From CAZADS01 sp964483985 (GTDB lineage: Bacteria > Pseudomonadota > Alphaproteobacteria > Thalassobaculales > Thalassobaculaceae): a DNA stretch of 14,854 nt. This document shows, piece by piece, positions 14,854 to 14,854 of the stretch. Each line of letters starts with the position of its first letter. Position 1 is the stretch's first letter. Location of the stretch: NCBI GenBank assembly GCA_964483985.1, contig CAZADS010000094.1, positions 1 to 14,854 of the forward strand, read 5' to 3'. The notes below the pieces were generated by a model. It made no database searches. It saw only the letters and a program-made list of their open reading frames with translations, and had not been told where the DNA came from. Both the position numbers and the translations under genes were made by a program.

Positions 14854-14854
14854 C

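Overview
The window reads as chromosomal DNA from a free-living alphaproteobacterium, probably a marine or oligotrophic heterotroph of fairly low GC (by eye roughly 40-45%). Evidence: a DUF1489 protein (a family essentially confined to Alphaproteobacteria), an Atm1-type ABC exporter, an FdhD-MobA pair of alphaproteobacterial type, and catabolic families (GMC oxidoreductase, family-3 amidohydrolase, luciferase-like monooxygenase, acyl-CoA carboxylase) common in SAR116/Rhodospirillales-like genomes. The exact lineage cannot be fixed from the sequence alone. I see no insertion sequence, integrase, tRNA, CRISPR array or phage gene.

Layout from left to right. (1) Positions 1-102 hold the 5' end of a 16S rRNA gene on the minus strand, cut by the window edge. 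It departs from the consensus at several nearly universal positions. About 250 bp of non-coding DNA follow, with one weak small ORF on the plus strand. (2) A tight minus-strand operon (4517 down to 611) encodes a biotin carboxylase/BCCP acyl-CoA carboxylase alpha subunit, an SLC13/DASS anion transporter that starts on the base after the carboxylase stop, and a DUF1489 protein whose ATG overlaps the transporter stop (TGATG). A hairpin lies across the end of DUF1489. (3) Two plus-strand genes encode an Atm1-type exporter and an AceE/MdeB-like homodimeric thiamine-diphosphate enzyme. (4) A minus-strand set converges on them: GMC oxidoreductase, FdhD and MobA, the last two overlapping. (5) A plus-strand family-3 amidohydrolase converges on the C-terminal part of a luciferase-like monooxygenase that leaves the right edge. 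A 12-bp inverted repeat lies between the two stops.

How the genes may work together. FdhD and MobA are both needed for bis-MGD molybdoenzymes, chiefly formate dehydrogenase, which is not in the window. The Atm1 exporter supports Fe-S/glutathione homeostasis. The carboxylase, transporter and DUF1489 are almost certainly co-transcribed and translationally coupled, suggesting uptake and carboxylation of an organic acid, but the carboxyltransferase (beta) subunit is missing. The AceE-like enzyme likewise lacks E2/E3 partners. I found no clearly new multi-gene system. The points most worth a second look are the aberrant 16S start, the carboxylase-transporter-DUF1489 coupling, the orphan AceE-like enzyme and the amidohydrolase with substituted metal-ligand motifs.
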